A stretch of 64,000 nt of DNA from an uncultured Geobacteraceae bacterium (GTDB taxonomy: Bacteria > Desulfobacterota > Desulfuromonadia > Geobacterales > Pseudopelobacteraceae): assembly GCA_903875605.1 (NCBI GenBank), contig CAIQWT010000032.1, positions 1-64,000 of the forward strand. The letters run 5' to 3'. A model generated the notes under the pieces. That model had not been told where the DNA came from. It was given only the letters and a program-made list of their open reading frames with translations, and did no database searches. A program made the translations under genes and the position numbers. Shown here piece by piece: positions 63,701 to 64,000 of the stretch (positions are counted from its first letter, which is position 1; every line of letters begins with the position of its first letter).

Positions 63701-64000
63701 TACTCAACAGGGTGCAGACCCCAACCCGACATGGGGCTCCCTCACTTATCTTGGTGGTTCCGGATGTAATAAATGTCACGGCTATCCACCAGCTGGCCAA
63801 CATACTACAAGTACAAGCTGCAACGCCTGCCACAACCATGTTGATCAGTCTGGAATCGCTTTTACTGATAAGAGTAAGCATATAAATGGTATCGTTGAGA
63901 CAACTGCTGATTCATGCCTGACATGTCATTCAACCGCTTGTCTACCAGGGGATACTTCCTGCACCAGTAAAGAACTTATCGGAGCACATTCAGCTCATAC
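60798..64000 (+). CDS. Exported multihaem c-type cytochrome, truncated by the window end (at least 27 haems)
   Basis: The frame is open for 1067 codons from ATG 60798 to the window end with no stop. This ATG has AAGGAG 6 nt upstream and is followed by a signal peptide (about residues 10-33, ending near SAHAAL); an in-frame ATG at 60744 is less well placed. I count 27 motifs: 19 CX2CH, seven CX4CH and one CX3CH (CSNYCH). It is a paralogue of the left 29-haem protein: the segments NNFKCAECHAKTVSM, GVCSNVYCHSSG and YSSAHLNK match almost word for word. Repeated units of about 90 residues, each with HTGAGVF.. and DGSPATGSH, appear near residues 275 and 380. Confidence 0.9.
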   Translation, partial: MKRSRSIYLTLRATATMAIALALTLLSGLSAHAALTCDDCHGTNGADIRPIDSAYRNLSTGGFVGNHATHNVAPVTPTNCAICHGSNVTSYTTSHRSGSVNIASKLNSYSAAGKGRAKYNKGTSFVQSPTPVMSNCSNVSCHFETATTNWGGAPLGAASLTTCSTCHSSVSLASGSHALHIADYGNDLTACTQCHNNHAGDIAPYQHAVNAGTTLYLASGLGYTGAKNNYFPSQSASRVLGSCSTASCHANPYSPTGSIPTPVWGAGGGCSSCHTGAGVFTADGSPATGSHASHMALVGSACNLCHSSATKNISGGSSHLNGKVEVLNGYMTSPVTKHAVGSSYSACLSASCHSDPYSASPLTSPTWGSGTGCVSCHTGAGVFATDGSPATGSHSKHMALNGALCNQCHSGAVKDISGGNTHTNTTVEVIGYSASPVAKHAIGSYTGTCSTVSCHSDGTGVQVASPKWGVSMPANCSGCHGGDSSSAPASAVINTNKHRAHMNNYTTFGRGNNFKCAECHAKTVSMASNTVITNSTNHINSLKDYSGAKAGGPGKYVAATGVCSNVYCHSSGQATPVFRNMTGSKAWRSTAKLGCNGCHGNEKGATWSTSFGSPNYANKYDATLATANSHEKHTVLAGMADSRGCVNCHNTTVDGGVANKMRDYSSAHLNKVRNIDFDITYAGYSASYKSATKTCSNYCHSNVQTPGGFGPATKYSKPAWGANGTMTCASCHSDMSTLTEPSGLASPDLSLGSHKRHAVDAGFSCSVCHGTGYSPTTTVVPTHANGKTEISFTGKGIKTVYSKAVNDIPGDAYGSCSTSKCHGRANRNWGLNTTTTQCEKCHGSAATAQAVDGLGNNVGIFLDTAGTDGSAYSGTHVSHLAGKHNYSAPITCNQCHVVPATVTSFGHMSSLPAKLTWGPLANHSSVVRALGVSPGTATAMVPSYNNVSRQCSNTYCHAGIKNYNDVSYTQQGADPNPTWGSLTYLGGSGCNKCHGYPPAGQHTTSTSCNACHNHVDQSGIAFTDKSKHINGIVETTADSCLTCHSTACLPGDTSCTSKELIGAHSAH

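Overview
The window looks like a chromosomal segment of a Geobacter-type bacterium (Desulfuromonadales/Geobacterales). The evidence is several very large multihaem c-type cytochromes built from CX4CH/CX2CH pairs (the pattern of the domain family first described in Geobacter sulfurreducens), NHL beta-propeller proteins with dockerin-like tails, an outer-membrane porin-cytochrome set, sigma-54 regulators, and a MetH without the reactivation domain. I saw no rRNA, tRNA, insertion sequence or CRISPR array.

Left edge (1-930, minus strand): a short membrane-protein remnant, two strong hairpins, and a 19-codon gene (787-846) with a near-perfect ribosome binding site that is absent from simple ORF lists. 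It resembles a precursor of a modified peptide.

Left cytochrome locus (931-28094, minus strand). In order of transcription it holds: a membrane histidine kinase and a NarL-type regulator; an outer-membrane barrel, a 5-haem lipoprotein and a 10-12-haem lipoprotein (a probable trans-outer-membrane electron conduit); an NHL/dockerin protein; a cohesin-like lipoprotein; then four exported cytochromes with 24, 27, 29 and about 39 haem motifs. The last is 3113 residues long and contains two tandem 14-haem modules.

Centre (28616-49745). There is a small lipoprotein, a diguanylate cyclase with a DoxX protein, and prfC. A minus-strand chemosensory cluster follows (cheW-cheA-cheR-HDOD-cheB), divergent from a sigma-54 activator and a lytic transglycosylase. 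Next come cobalamin genes (a CobJ-CobQ fusion, cbiB, a cobD-like decarboxylase), glgC, and murI-GerMN-metH. The B12 genes and the B12-dependent MetH lie close together.

Right cytochrome locus (50531-64000, plus strand): a histidine kinase whose periplasmic domain carries a c-haem motif, an NtrC-type regulator, a consensus sigma-54 promoter, a second NHL/dockerin protein of the same length as the left one (910 aa), and cytochromes with 4, 27 and at least 27 haem motifs; the last runs off the window. The proteins are paralogues of those in the left locus, so the window holds two diverged copies of one extracellular-electron-transfer design, each preceded by its own two-component system. The best candidates for something new are the small peptide gene, the haem-sensor/sigma-54/cytochrome circuit, the possible dockerin-cohesin attachment of the propeller protein, and the duplicated 14-haem module.
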